A stretch of DNA of 61,005 nucleotides. Origin: JAVKSL01 sp039583695 (lineage in GTDB: Bacteria; Actinomycetota; Acidimicrobiia; Acidimicrobiales; JAJPHD01). Shown in pieces: positions 43,350 through 51,458 of this stretch. Location of the stretch: assembly GCA_039583695.1 (NCBI GenBank), contig JAVKSL010000010.1, positions 1 through 61,005 of the forward strand. The letters are read 5' to 3'. A program made the position numbers and the translations under genes. The notes beneath the pieces were generated by a model. That model saw only the letters and a program-made list of their open reading frames with translations. It did not search any database and was not told the DNA's origin. How positions within the stretch are numbered: position 1 is the stretch's first letter; every line of letters starts with the position of its first letter.

Positions 43350-43877
43350 ATGGGGACAGAGGCGGGCGCAGAGCGGGACCCAGGTCCCGCGTTGCTCGCC
43401 CTGTACGACCAGGCCCTGCCGAGTGTGTACGGTTACCTGCTCAGCCGTTGCGCTCAGGTGAGCCTGGCCGAGGATCTCACCTCGCAGACCTTCTTGGCGG
43501 CGGTCCGCACCATTCGAAGGGGCGACCAGGTGGCGTTGACCACGGCGTGGCTGGTGGCGGTGGCGCGCAACAAGCTGGTCGACCACTGGCGTCGCGAGGC
43601 CGCGGCCGAGCGCGGTCTGGCCCTCTTGCCGGACGAGGAAGCCGCTGAGGATCCCTGGGACGGCTACCTCGACGCCATGCGGGCGAGGGAGACCCTTGCT
43701 TTGCTTGGCGCGCACCACCGAGCCGCGTTGACACTGCGCTACGTCGACGACCTGCCGGTCGCCCAGGTGGCCGAGGTCCTGGATCGCAGCGTCCACGCCA
43801 CAGAGGCGTTGCTGGTACGAGCCCGTGCGGCCTTTCGCCGCGCATACCTGCGAGACGAGGTGGACGGCGATGCCTGA
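43350..43877 (+). CDS. ECF-type RNA polymerase sigma factor
   Basis: 175 aa. Region 2: LYDQALPSVYGYLLSRCAQVSLAEDLTSQTFLAAV and TAWLVAVARNKLVDHWRR. Region 4: ALTLRYVDDLPVAQVAEVLDRSVHATEALLVRARAAFRRAY. No extra C-terminal domain. It overlaps the next gene by 8 nt, a place usually held by its anti-sigma factor. Confidence 0.92.
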   Translation: MGTEAGAERDPGPALLALYDQALPSVYGYLLSRCAQVSLAEDLTSQTFLAAVRTIRRGDQVALTTAWLVAVARNKLVDHWRREAAAERGLALLPDEEAAEDPWDGYLDAMRARETLALLGAHHRAALTLRYVDDLPVAQVAEVLDRSVHATEALLVRARAAFRRAYLRDEVDGDA

Positions 43878-45165
43878 CAACAGCTTCGAGGTCCGCCTGA
43901 CCGAGGCCCTGCGCACCCCAGCGGCCGCCATCGACCCGCAGGCCCGATTCGCCGCCCGCCTGCGCGCCCGTCTGGGGCGCGCCCTCACCCTCCCGAAAGG
44001 AGTCGACGTGACCAGCACCACACCTGCCTCCTCTGAGCGGTTGGCTCGCATGGAGGTGACCCCATATCTTGCGGTGGCTGGTGCCCGGGAGGCCCTGGCC
44101 TGGTATCGCGAGGTGTTCGGGGCAATCCCCACGGGCGAGCTGATCGAGATGCCCGACGACGAGGTTCATCATGCCGAGCTGGACCTCGGGGGTGCAAGGA
44201 TCATGCTGGCCGAGCAGGACGCCGAGACCGGCTTCGTGGCCCCCCGCCTCGGCGAGGGAACTGCTGTGACCATCCATCTCCAGGTCCCTGACGTGGACTC
44301 CCTGGCAGCCCGGGCTGTGTCGGAGGGTGCGGTCCTGGACCGCTCACCAGCCGCCAACCCCTACGGGCGCAGCGCGGTGATCCGTGATCCTTTCGGACAT
44401 CGTTGGATGCTGATGAGCCCGCGCCCGGCGCGCTATCCGGGCGGGACCAGGCATGGCGACGTCGGCTACATCTCCTTCGAGGTCCCCGACGTCGAGCAGG
44501 CCGAGGCCTTCTACGGCCACGTGCTCAGCTGGACCTTCGGCCCAGCCAGCTCAGGCAAGGGGCGTTCGGTGCTCGACTCGATGCCGGACACCGGCCTGTG
44601 GGGGGGCCAGCCCCGGGGCGCGCTGGTGATCTGCTGGCGAGTGGACGACCTGACGGCCGCGATCGAGGCGGTACGCCGCCTCGGGGGCAGCGCGTCTGAG
44701 CCCGACGCCCGGGATTATGGCCTGCTGTCGCACTGTACCGACGACCAGGGCATGCGTTTTTACCTTTGGCAGCCCACGGAGGCTGAGCTGGCATCCGGCA
44801 GGGCAGTCACCGAGCGTCCCCCCCTCAACGGGACCCGCCACGGCGACCTCACCTACCTCACCTTGGAGGTTGTCGACTCGGAGCGTTTACGCGAGCTCTT
44901 TGGCGCGCTGCTCGGCTGGACCTTTGCCCCCGGCCGCAGCGAGGACGGCTGGAACGTCTCGGACCCGATGCCCATGACGGGGGTCAGCGGGGGTCACGAG
45001 ACTGCCACGGCCGTGCCGATGTGGCGGGTGGACGACATCGCCGCGGCCGTCGAGCGGGTCATCGCCGCAGGCGGGACCTCCTCGCCAGTTGAGCGCCAGC
45101 CGTACGGCCTATCAGCCGACTGCACCGACAACCAGGGCACCAGGTTCGGCCTGAACCAGGAGTGA
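43870..45165 (+). CDS. Triple VOC (glyoxalase-fold) protein with anti-sigma-like N-terminal leader
   Basis: 431 aa from ATG 43870. Residues 1-50 (FEVRLTEALRTPAAAIDPQARFAARLRARL) look like the start of ECF anti-sigma factors. Three VOC units follow: 61-180 (PYLAVAGAREALAWYREVFGAIP, ending DPFGHRWMLMSP), 190-310 (GDVGYISFEVPDVEQAEAFYGHVLSWTF) and 320-430 (GDLTYLTLEVVDSERLRELFGALLGWTF). VOC folds bind metal or small ligands in glyoxalases, dioxygenases and resistance proteins. Overlap with the sigma gene suggests it controls or answers that sigma factor; this is inference. Confidence 0.87.
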   Translation: MPDNSFEVRLTEALRTPAAAIDPQARFAARLRARLGRALTLPKGVDVTSTTPASSERLARMEVTPYLAVAGAREALAWYREVFGAIPTGELIEMPDDEVHHAELDLGGARIMLAEQDAETGFVAPRLGEGTAVTIHLQVPDVDSLAARAVSEGAVLDRSPAANPYGRSAVIRDPFGHRWMLMSPRPARYPGGTRHGDVGYISFEVPDVEQAEAFYGHVLSWTFGPASSGKGRSVLDSMPDTGLWGGQPRGALVICWRVDDLTAAIEAVRRLGGSASEPDARDYGLLSHCTDDQGMRFYLWQPTEAELASGRAVTERPPLNGTRHGDLTYLTLEVVDSERLRELFGALLGWTFAPGRSEDGWNVSDPMPMTGVSGGHETATAVPMWRVDDIAAAVERVIAAGGTSSPVERQPYGLSADCTDNQGTRFGLNQE

Positions 45166-45199
45166 ACGCTGGCTGGAGCGGGCGCGCTTTGGGCGATTT

Positions 45200-45967
45200 T
45201 CATGCCAGCCGGGCCGTGGGGGATGTTCCCCAGCGCTTCGCGACCAGCTCCTTGAGCTCGCCCGGGTAGCGGGTGGAGGTGGCTGCGTGGATCTGCGCCA
45301 GCCGTCGTTGGGCAGCCGGGTCGCCGGCGTAAGCGGCCAGGCAGGATGCTGGGTCCAAGTTGGCCACTGCCAGGATGGCCCCGGCTGCTCCCAGCGCGCC
45401 AGCCAGGAGGGTGAGTGACGGGCTGCCCACCCACACCGCCCCGCCGAACGCCTCGGCCGTGAGCTCCAATCGGGTGGCGTCCCCGCTGGAGTCCTTGCAG
45501 CCCGACACCGGCAACTCGGCCAGGTGGGCCAGGGATATCCCTGGCGCGGACACCGACGGGAAATGATACGCCAAAGCCGGTGTGGACCCCGCGGCCTTGG
45601 CTACCTCGTCGTAGTAGGGCCGGGGATCTGCGCATCCCGGTGGCGAGAGCGCAAGGACCGCGTCGGCCCCGTGATCGCACGCCGCTGCAGTGAGCGCCGT
45701 TGCCTGGTGTGCAGACGGGGCACCGGTCCCGGCGATCACCAGTACACCTGGCACTGCGGCGCGAACTGCGTCGAGGAGCGCGAGGCGTTCGTCTGGCTCC
45801 AGCGCGGCGGCCTCGCCGGTGCTCCCAGCCACCAGCACCGCCGCTATGCCGGCGTCCGCCAGACGAGCGGCGTGCTCGGCGCTGGCTCGTGCCAGCAGCT
45901 CGCCCGCCCCGTCGAACTGCGTGATCAGGGCGACCCCAACTCCCCGGAACAGCGGCACAGCTTCCAT
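45200..45967 (-). CDS. DapA/NAL-family class I aldolase (dihydrodipicolinate synthase-like)
   Basis: 255 aa from ATG 45967, shorter than the usual 290. GVGVALITQFDGAGELL, VLVAGSTGEAAALEPDERLALLDAV, VIAGTGAPSAHQA, the Tyr region in ALAYHFPSVSAPGIS and Schiff-base Lys in VSGCKDSSGD are present. Whether it makes dihydrodipicolinate or acts on another keto acid is unclear. It converges with the VOC gene and is divergent from acpS. A separate broken dapA copy lies near 60529. Confidence 0.82.
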   Translation of the reverse strand: MEAVPLFRGVGVALITQFDGAGELLARASAEHAARLADAGIAAVLVAGSTGEAAALEPDERLALLDAVRAAVPGVLVIAGTGAPSAHQATALTAAACDHGADAVLALSPPGCADPRPYYDEVAKAAGSTPALAYHFPSVSAPGISLAHLAELPVSGCKDSSGDATRLELTAEAFGGAVWVGSPSLTLLAGALGAAGAILAVANLDPASCLAAYAGDPAAQRRLAQIHAATSTRYPGELKELVAKRWGTSPTARLA

Positions 45968-46016
45968 GCTGTTTGACCCTAGACGGGGCAGGCGCTGGGC
46001 ACTAACGTGAGGGTGG

Positions 46017-46415
46017 ATGTGGGCCGACGCAGCGACTGCCAGCCCGATCTCGGTGGGCGTGGACGTGGTGGACGTGGGTCGCTTCCGGGATCTGCTGGCC
46101 CGACGGGCACGAGTGACTGCCCGGCTCTTCACAGCCGACGAGCTGGCCTACGCCGCGCGCTTTGCCGACCCCGTTCCCCGGCTTGCGGTGAGGTTCGCGG
46201 CCAAGGAAGCAGCCATGAAGGCGCTCGGCGTGGGCATTGGTGCGGTGACGTTCCACGACGTCTGTGTCCATCGGGCCGAGACTGGAGAGCCCCGCCTGGA
46301 GCTGTTCGGTCGGGCCGCCGAGCTGGCCAACGACCGAGGTATGGGCGCCTGGGCGCTGTCGCTCACCCACACCAGCGTTCTTGCCGCTGCCGTCGTTGTG
46401 GGCTTGGAACGATGA
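46017..46415 (+). CDS. acpS: Holo-[acyl-carrier-protein] synthase
   Basis: 132 aa. VGVDVVDVGRFRDLLARR with the metal-binding Asp and RFAAKEAAMKALGVGIGAVTFHDV with the Glu/Lys motif identify AcpS, which transfers phosphopantetheine from CoA to ACP. Starts at ATG 46017. Overlaps nnrDE by 4 nt. Confidence 0.93.
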   Translation: MWADAATASPISVGVDVVDVGRFRDLLARRARVTARLFTADELAYAARFADPVPRLAVRFAAKEAAMKALGVGIGAVTFHDVCVHRAETGEPRLELFGRAAELANDRGMGAWALSLTHTSVLAAAVVVGLER

Positions 46416-47836
46416 GGCCGATCCTCACGGTTGCCGAGATGCGCGAGGTGGACGCAGCTGCCCAGGCTCAGGTTGGCATACAGACCCTCATCCAACGAGC
46501 GGGCTGGGTGCTCGCCAGGGCGGTCCGTAACCAGATGGGAGGGACCTACGGGCGCCGGGTCGTGGTTGTGGCCGGACCTGGGCACAACGGGGACGACGGG
46601 CGGGTGGCGGCAGGTTGGCTGGAACGCTGGGGAGTCCGGGTGAGCGTGCTCCCAGCGGCTGGCGGTGAGGAGCTTCCGGCCTGCGATGTCGTGGTGGACG
46701 CAGCCTACGGGACAGGATTTCGGGGCTCCTACGTAGCTCCTGCGGTGCCGAAAGGGGCACGGGTCCTAGCCGTCGATATTCCCACCGGGCTGGACGGGGA
46801 TACCGGAGGGGGGTGCGTGGGCGCGGTGGTTGCAGACGCGACGGTCACATTTTGCGCCCTGAAGCCGGGATTGCTGATTGGCGATGGCCCGTGGCGGTCC
46901 GGCGCCGTGGAGGTTGCCGATATTGGTCTCGACCCGAGCCGGGCCAGGGCGCATCTGGTGGAGGACGCCGATCTGGCGTGGTTGGCCCCCCGGCCAGCCG
47001 GCGGCCACAAGTGGCAGTCTGCCGTGTACGTGGCGGCGGGGTCCCCCGGGATGCTGGGGGCCGCATCGCTTTGTTCCCGGGCGGCGATGCGTGCCGGCGC
47101 GGGGATGGTGCGCCTGGGGGTGCCGGGGGCACGGCCCTCTGACCTGCCGGTGAGCGAGGTGGTGGCGAGCGCTCTTGGCGAGCTGGGCTGGGAGGTGGAG
47201 GTGCTCGACGTGTTGCCTCGCTGCCGGGCGTTGGTCCTCGGTCCCGGGCTGGGGTCCTCGGAGGCGACCGCCCGGGCGGTCCGCCAGCTGATCGCCAAGG
47301 CCGCCCTTCCCGTCCTGGCCGATGCAGACGCCTTGAACGTGGTCGGAGAGGAGCTGAGCGGGCTGATCGCCGCGCGGACAGCAGCGGGGATCACCGACCC
47401 GGTGCTGGTCACGCCCCACGACGGGGAGTACTCTCACCTGGCGGGGCATCCACCGGGGCCAGACCGCTTCATGGCTGCCCGCTGGCTGGCCGAGCACTCG
47501 GGCGCCATGGTCTTGCTGAAAGGCAGCACCACGGTGGTCGCGGCACCGGAAGGCAGGGCGCTGGTGTCCACGTCGGGCTCGGCCCGGCTGGCCACGGCTG
47601 GGACGGGAGACGTGCTTGCGGGTGTGATCGGCGCATTCGTGGCCCAGGGGGTCGAGCCGCTCGGCGCGGCTGCACTGGCTGCCCATGTGCACGGCAGGGC
47701 CGCCGGGATCGGCCTGGCGAGGGGCCTGGTTGCGGGGGACCTGGTTGAGCTGGTGGCGAGGTATCTTTCGGGTGAGTCGCAGGGTGGCGAGTCGCAGGGT
47801 GGCGAGTCGCAGGGTGGCGAGTCGCAGGGTGGCTGA
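46412..47836 (+). CDS. Bifunctional NAD(P)H-hydrate epimerase/dehydratase
   Basis: 474 aa. N-terminal YjeF_N epimerase domain (TVAEMREVDAAAQAQVGIQTLIQRAG, VVVVAGPGHNGDDG, AVDIPTGLDGDTG). C-terminal ADP-dependent dehydratase, a ribokinase-like fold (GGHKWQSAVYVAAGSPGMLGAASLCSRAAMRAG split over about 205-240; ADADALNVV, VTPHDGEYSHL, LATAGTGDVLAGVIGAF). It repairs hydrated NADH and NADPH. The last 20 residues come from four copies of a 15-nt repeat, GlyGluSerGlnGly. Confidence 0.94.
   Translation: MRPILTVAEMREVDAAAQAQVGIQTLIQRAGWVLARAVRNQMGGTYGRRVVVVAGPGHNGDDGRVAAGWLERWGVRVSVLPAAGGEELPACDVVVDAAYGTGFRGSYVAPAVPKGARVLAVDIPTGLDGDTGGGCVGAVVADATVTFCALKPGLLIGDGPWRSGAVEVADIGLDPSRARAHLVEDADLAWLAPRPAGGHKWQSAVYVAAGSPGMLGAASLCSRAAMRAGAGMVRLGVPGARPSDLPVSEVVASALGELGWEVEVLDVLPRCRALVLGPGLGSSEATARAVRQLIAKAALPVLADADALNVVGEELSGLIAARTAAGITDPVLVTPHDGEYSHLAGHPPGPDRFMAARWLAEHSGAMVLLKGSTTVVAAPEGRALVSTSGSARLATAGTGDVLAGVIGAFVAQGVEPLGAAALAAHVHGRAAGIGLARGLVAGDLVELVARYLSGESQGGESQGGESQGGESQGG
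47771..47830. repeat. 15-nt tandem repeat, four copies, at the nnrDE/alr junction
   Basis: Unit GGCGAGTCGCAGGGT (first copy GGTGAG...). It is read in two frames: as the nnrDE C-terminus (GESQG) and, one frame over, as VASRR just before or at the start of alr. Each unit supplies a GTG in the alr frame. Confidence 0.95.
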
Positions 47837-49004
47837 GGGGCGGCGCCGGCCTGCCTGGGCCGAGGTCGATCTCACGGCGCTGGCTCACAATGTCCGGGTG
47901 ATGTCGGCGCTCGTGGCACCTGCTCGGCTCTGCGCGGTGGTCAAGGCCGACGGGTACGGCCACGGGTCGTGCGCCGTGGCCCGAGCTGCGGTTGAGGCTG
48001 GCGCTGGCTGCCTGGCCGTGGCCCTTCCAGAGGAGGGCATCGAGCTGCGGGACGCCGGCATAGGTGCGCCGATCTTGTTGCTTTTCGAGCCACCCACCGA
48101 GGCGATGGCCGACGTGCTGGGGGCCGGGCTGACCCCGACCGTGTACTCGTCACAGGGTGTGGCGTCGGCGGTGGCGGCAGCGAAGACCCTGCGCCGGAGG
48201 GGAGTGGCGGTGCATCTGAAGGTGGACACGGGTATGCACCGGGTGGGGGCGCCGCCTGGCGAGGCAGTCGAGCTGGGGGAGGCGCTTCAGAGAAGCGGCT
48301 GGCTGTTCTTGAAAGGCTTGTGGACCCATCTGGCCGTGGCTGACGAGCCGGGGGACCCCCTCACCGATGTGCAGCTCGGCCGGTTCGAGGCGGTGCGGGC
48401 CGCTCTGGCGGGCAAGGGGGTGGTGCCGGACATCGTGCATGCGGCCAACTCGGCTGGAGCGATATTCTTTCCCAGATCTCGCTACGATCTGGTCCGCTGT
48501 GGTGGGGCGATCTATGGCTGTGCCTCAGGGGCGGCCTCAGGGACGGGCTCAGGGCTGCCGGATCTCCGGCCCGTGCTGTCCCTTCGCTCTCGGGTGGCAT
48601 TGCTCCGGGAGCGCCAAGCTGGCGAGGGCGTCTCTTACGGGCAGCGATACCGGCTGCCTGGGCCTTCGTGGGTGGCGACGGTGCCAATCGGGTATGCCGA
48701 CGGGGTTCCTCGAAGGCTGTTCGACGCCGGGATGGAGGTCTTGATCCGGGGGAGCCGCCGCCGTCTGGCCGGGTCGGTGACCATGGATCAGATCCTTGTG
48801 GATTGCGGACCGGATTCCGACGTGAGGCAGGGCGACGAGGTGGTGCTGATTGGCAGCCAGGGCTCCCAGCGCATCACCTCGCAGGACTGGGCCAACGCCC
48901 TGGGGACGATCAGCTACGAGGTCCTGTGCGCCATCGGCCCGCGGGTCCCGCGAGTCCCGCTGGTCCCGGGGGAGAAGCCGGGCCCACGGGTCCCGGCGGC
49001 GTGA
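47829..49004 (+). CDS. alr: Alanine racemase
   Basis: 391 aa from GTG 47829, overlapping the nnrDE stop; GTGs in the repeat copies upstream are in the same frame and could also serve. RPAWAEVDLTALAHNV, PLP lysine in CAVVKADGYGHGS, HLKVDTGMHRVGAPP, catalytic Tyr region GEGVSYGQRYRLP and PIGYADGVPRRL, and VTMDQILVDCG are standard. It makes D-alanine for peptidoglycan. Short Ser/Gly and Pro/Arg/Val repeats near residues 230 and 375. Confidence 0.95.
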   Translation: MAEGRRRPAWAEVDLTALAHNVRVMSALVAPARLCAVVKADGYGHGSCAVARAAVEAGAGCLAVALPEEGIELRDAGIGAPILLLFEPPTEAMADVLGAGLTPTVYSSQGVASAVAAAKTLRRRGVAVHLKVDTGMHRVGAPPGEAVELGEALQRSGWLFLKGLWTHLAVADEPGDPLTDVQLGRFEAVRAALAGKGVVPDIVHAANSAGAIFFPRSRYDLVRCGGAIYGCASGAASGTGSGLPDLRPVLSLRSRVALLRERQAGEGVSYGQRYRLPGPSWVATVPIGYADGVPRRLFDAGMEVLIRGSRRRLAGSVTMDQILVDCGPDSDVRQGDEVVLIGSQGSQRITSQDWANALGTISYEVLCAIGPRVPRVPLVPGEKPGPRVPAA

Positions 49005-49037
49005 GCCGCCCGCCTCCTCGTGCTTGCGATGATGGCG

Positions 49038-49535
49038 TCAGGCGCCTCGCGGATGCCCAGGGTCAGCGATCCCTGGCCTCGGACGTCGCTGCCTCCTTGC
49101 CCTGGTGAGTATCAATAGAGAGAGCAACGCAACCAGGACAAGGCCTGCAGTGACATCGCCGACGGCCGCAAGGCCCAAAGCGGTCGCGAGCACGGCTCCC
49201 GTCAACGGTGCTGTACCCGAGATGGGACGGCCAAGCGCCCTCTGCGGCCCCCGTGCTCCGACCAGGGAGCTCGCCCAGTAGATCACCCAGCTCACAAGCG
49301 CCAGCCCAAGGATGGCCACAGCCAGATAGCGGAGGGTGTCTATCCAGGTGGAGACGAGTCCCACCAGGATCCCGATGCCGAAGGCAGCAAATGCGGCCAG
49401 GGCCAAGCCCCGGAGGCCCAGCGGCCGGCTTGCCCCGAGCACCCTCGGCCCGCCACGACAGGCGGGACAGTAAGGGTCAAAAGTCACATGGGTGTTACAG
49501 GCCAGACTGGTAGCTCCCTCCAAAGTTAGGTTCAA
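49038..49535 (-). CDS. Four-helix membrane protein with N-terminal Cys cluster
   Basis: 165 aa. Cys13, Cys23 and Cys26 in ACNTHVTFDPYCPACRGG suggest half a zinc ribbon. Hydrophobic helices at about 45-62, 68-92, 108-125 and 127-145. Not recognised. Its ATG overlaps the stop of the upstream glycosidase gene (4 nt), so they are co-transcribed. Confidence 0.65.
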   Translation of the reverse strand: MNLTLEGATSLACNTHVTFDPYCPACRGGPRVLGASRPLGLRGLALAAFAAFGIGILVGLVSTWIDTLRYLAVAILGLALVSWVIYWASSLVGARGPQRALGRPISGTAPLTGAVLATALGLAAVGDVTAGLVLVALLSLLILTRARRQRRPRPGIADPGHPRGA

Positions 49536-50806
49536 CGCGCGAACATAGCAATGAAGTCCCTCTGCCAGGGCTGGAAGTAAAGTGTCGTGGCCTGCACCAT
49601 GTCCGGTAGGAGCTTGGTGGCATTGGATGGCTGAGCCGGCTGGCCGGAGGCTGGGTCAAAGCTGAAGAAGCTGGTCCAGTCGCTGTTGATGTCCATCTCC
49701 ATCGCCCGCACCGCCCCGGCGTGGGCCAGCACGTTGGCGAGCGACGCGACCGACAGATAGTCACCGGCAACGTAAACGAGCGCTCCGTTGGCCGTCACCC
49801 CGATGCCCGAGCGCCATACGAGAACCTTGTTGCCGAGCGTCGTGCCCCACTGGGTATAGGTGTCCGAGGCCAATCCGGGGAGCGGTGCCCCGCTGTTCAC
49901 GATCAAGGTGAGGTTCTGGCGCACCGCAGCCACCGTGGGGCCGAGCCGAAACGAACCGGTTCCCCAGGTACCCACGTTTACCGTGCCGTTGTTGTAGATG
50001 ACGAAGGAGGCCGCCCCATTCACCAGGGGCACCCCCGTGCGCCCGTAGGCATAGAAGCCACCGTTGGCGTCCTGCATCCGGAAGCCGGAGTTGAACGCGG
50101 TCACCAGGCTGGGCTGGAGATCGGTGGGGATGGGGGCCATGTATTTCCACCCGGTGCCCCCCGGATCCTGGGGGCCCGCGAAGAGCTTGGCGCTGAGCAG
50201 CTTGGGGTCCATCCACGCTATCCCGGCGACGACGCTGGTAGCCGCTGGGTCGGGGCGGATGCTGGCTTTGTAGGCCGCGGGGACGCCACCGACATCACGC
50301 CCGATGGGCGTCCAATCCCCTTCACCGGGCAGCGCCGGGCTCACGATGGGCACGATGGGGGCAGGGGGAGGGAGGTATGGCATTCCGGTACTGGTGAGCA
50401 GGGTGTGGTTGCTGCCCGTACCAGTGCCTCCGCCCGCCTGGCTGGTCGGCGCCGGGATATAGCCGGGAGGTGGCTTGCCACCCTTCGGGGGAGCATGATG
50501 CGAGTACCAGAAGTTCTCGGCTGCGACCACCAAGCCGGCGCCGCCATGGCCTCGGATCCACTCGACGCTTCGCAGGCCGATCCCACCCCCACCCGGGGTG
50601 CTCAGAGCGGCGCCGTAGGACCATCCGATCGGGACGAGCGCAATGATCATCACAAACGCCATGCGCCGGAGCCACAACCTGGCCCGAGTAGGGCCCTGGT
50701 CGCCCGGCCCGCCACGATAGCCGCGGTAAGCGAGCCTGTCGACGACTTTAGGTTGCTCCGTTGGGCGAGCCTTGAGGGCTAGCGGTCTCGGCGGGTCGTA
50801 TACCAT
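49532..50806 (-). CDS. Phosphodiester glycosidase (NAGPA) domain membrane-anchored protein
   Basis: 424 aa. Basic N-terminus then one membrane helix (about 48-68), so the rest is outside. A Pro/Gly linker (about 100-150) precedes the NAGPA domain: LVTAFNSGFRMQDANGGFYAYGR, NVGTWGTG, LIVNSGAPLPG, VWRSGIGVTANGALVYVAGDYLSVASLANVLAHAGAVRAMEMDINSDWTSFFSF split over about 330-390. Named for the human uncovering enzyme; bacterial members act on cell-wall or exopolysaccharide phosphodiesters. Upstream of, and overlapping, the small membrane protein. Confidence 0.85.
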   Translation of the reverse strand: MVYDPPRPLALKARPTEQPKVVDRLAYRGYRGGPGDQGPTRARLWLRRMAFVMIIALVPIGWSYGAALSTPGGGGIGLRSVEWIRGHGGAGLVVAAENFWYSHHAPPKGGKPPPGYIPAPTSQAGGGTGTGSNHTLLTSTGMPYLPPPAPIVPIVSPALPGEGDWTPIGRDVGGVPAAYKASIRPDPAATSVVAGIAWMDPKLLSAKLFAGPQDPGGTGWKYMAPIPTDLQPSLVTAFNSGFRMQDANGGFYAYGRTGVPLVNGAASFVIYNNGTVNVGTWGTGSFRLGPTVAAVRQNLTLIVNSGAPLPGLASDTYTQWGTTLGNKVLVWRSGIGVTANGALVYVAGDYLSVASLANVLAHAGAVRAMEMDINSDWTSFFSFDPASGQPAQPSNATKLLPDMVQATTLYFQPWQRDFIAMFAR

Positions 50807-50912
50807 CGTTCAGGACCCAACCTTTGCCCATCCGAATCTCAGCATGGCTCGCTCTGGGGTCGGCACACGCTGGTAAGTGTGCCCTGGTCGAGCTTAGAGG
50901 ATGCTGAACGCT

Positions 50913-51413
50913 TCACGGTGCTCCTGTCCGGACGTGCTGGCCTCGCAGGGCTCGCCGGGGCGCTCGCACCGGGGCGACGTGGACGAGCACATTGTAGGCG
51001 ATCAGGGCGATGGCCACGTGCATGACCATCAGCACGGCGACTGCGTGTCCCGACTGGCCCAGGTAGAGGAGGTAGAGGTCGGGGAGCCAGAGCAAAAGTG
51101 TGATCATGACGGCGAGGCGGAAGAACAGCCACCGAGGCGCTGAGGTGATCCACGTGACAACTGGCCATGCTACGCCAGCAACGATCACACCAATCACCGT
51201 CAGCTTGGCGTAGTCGGAGAACCGGAAGTGCACGTAGCCCTGGATCCCGGGGAACATCGCCTCGCCAACGGCGATCAGGACGGCGTCCGCCACAAGCGAC
51301 CCCAGGATCGACGCGATGATGGCCACCACGACGCGACCCCGGAGCGGCTGGCGATGGCGGGGGGCAAAGTCCACCTTGAACCGTGATGCCAGCTGCTCGA
51401 GCACGACCACCAA
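50913..51413 (-). CDS. Four-helix membrane protein, DUF6069-like
   Basis: 166 aa. Helices at about 28-50, 68-90, 96-115 and 120-142. VVVAIIASILGSLVADAVLIAVGE and the small sequence pattern resemble DUF6069-type proteins of actinobacteria; this match is tentative. Function unknown. Confidence 0.6.
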   Translation of the reverse strand: MVVVLEQLASRFKVDFAPRHRQPLRGRVVVAIIASILGSLVADAVLIAVGEAMFPGIQGYVHFRFSDYAKLTVIGVIVAGVAWPVVTWITSAPRWLFFRLAVMITLLLWLPDLYLLYLGQSGHAVAVLMVMHVAIALIAYNVLVHVAPVRAPRRALRGQHVRTGAP

Positions 51414-51458
51414 CCTATCAAATCCCTAACCTGTGCTTACGTCACTGCTCAGCTAGCT

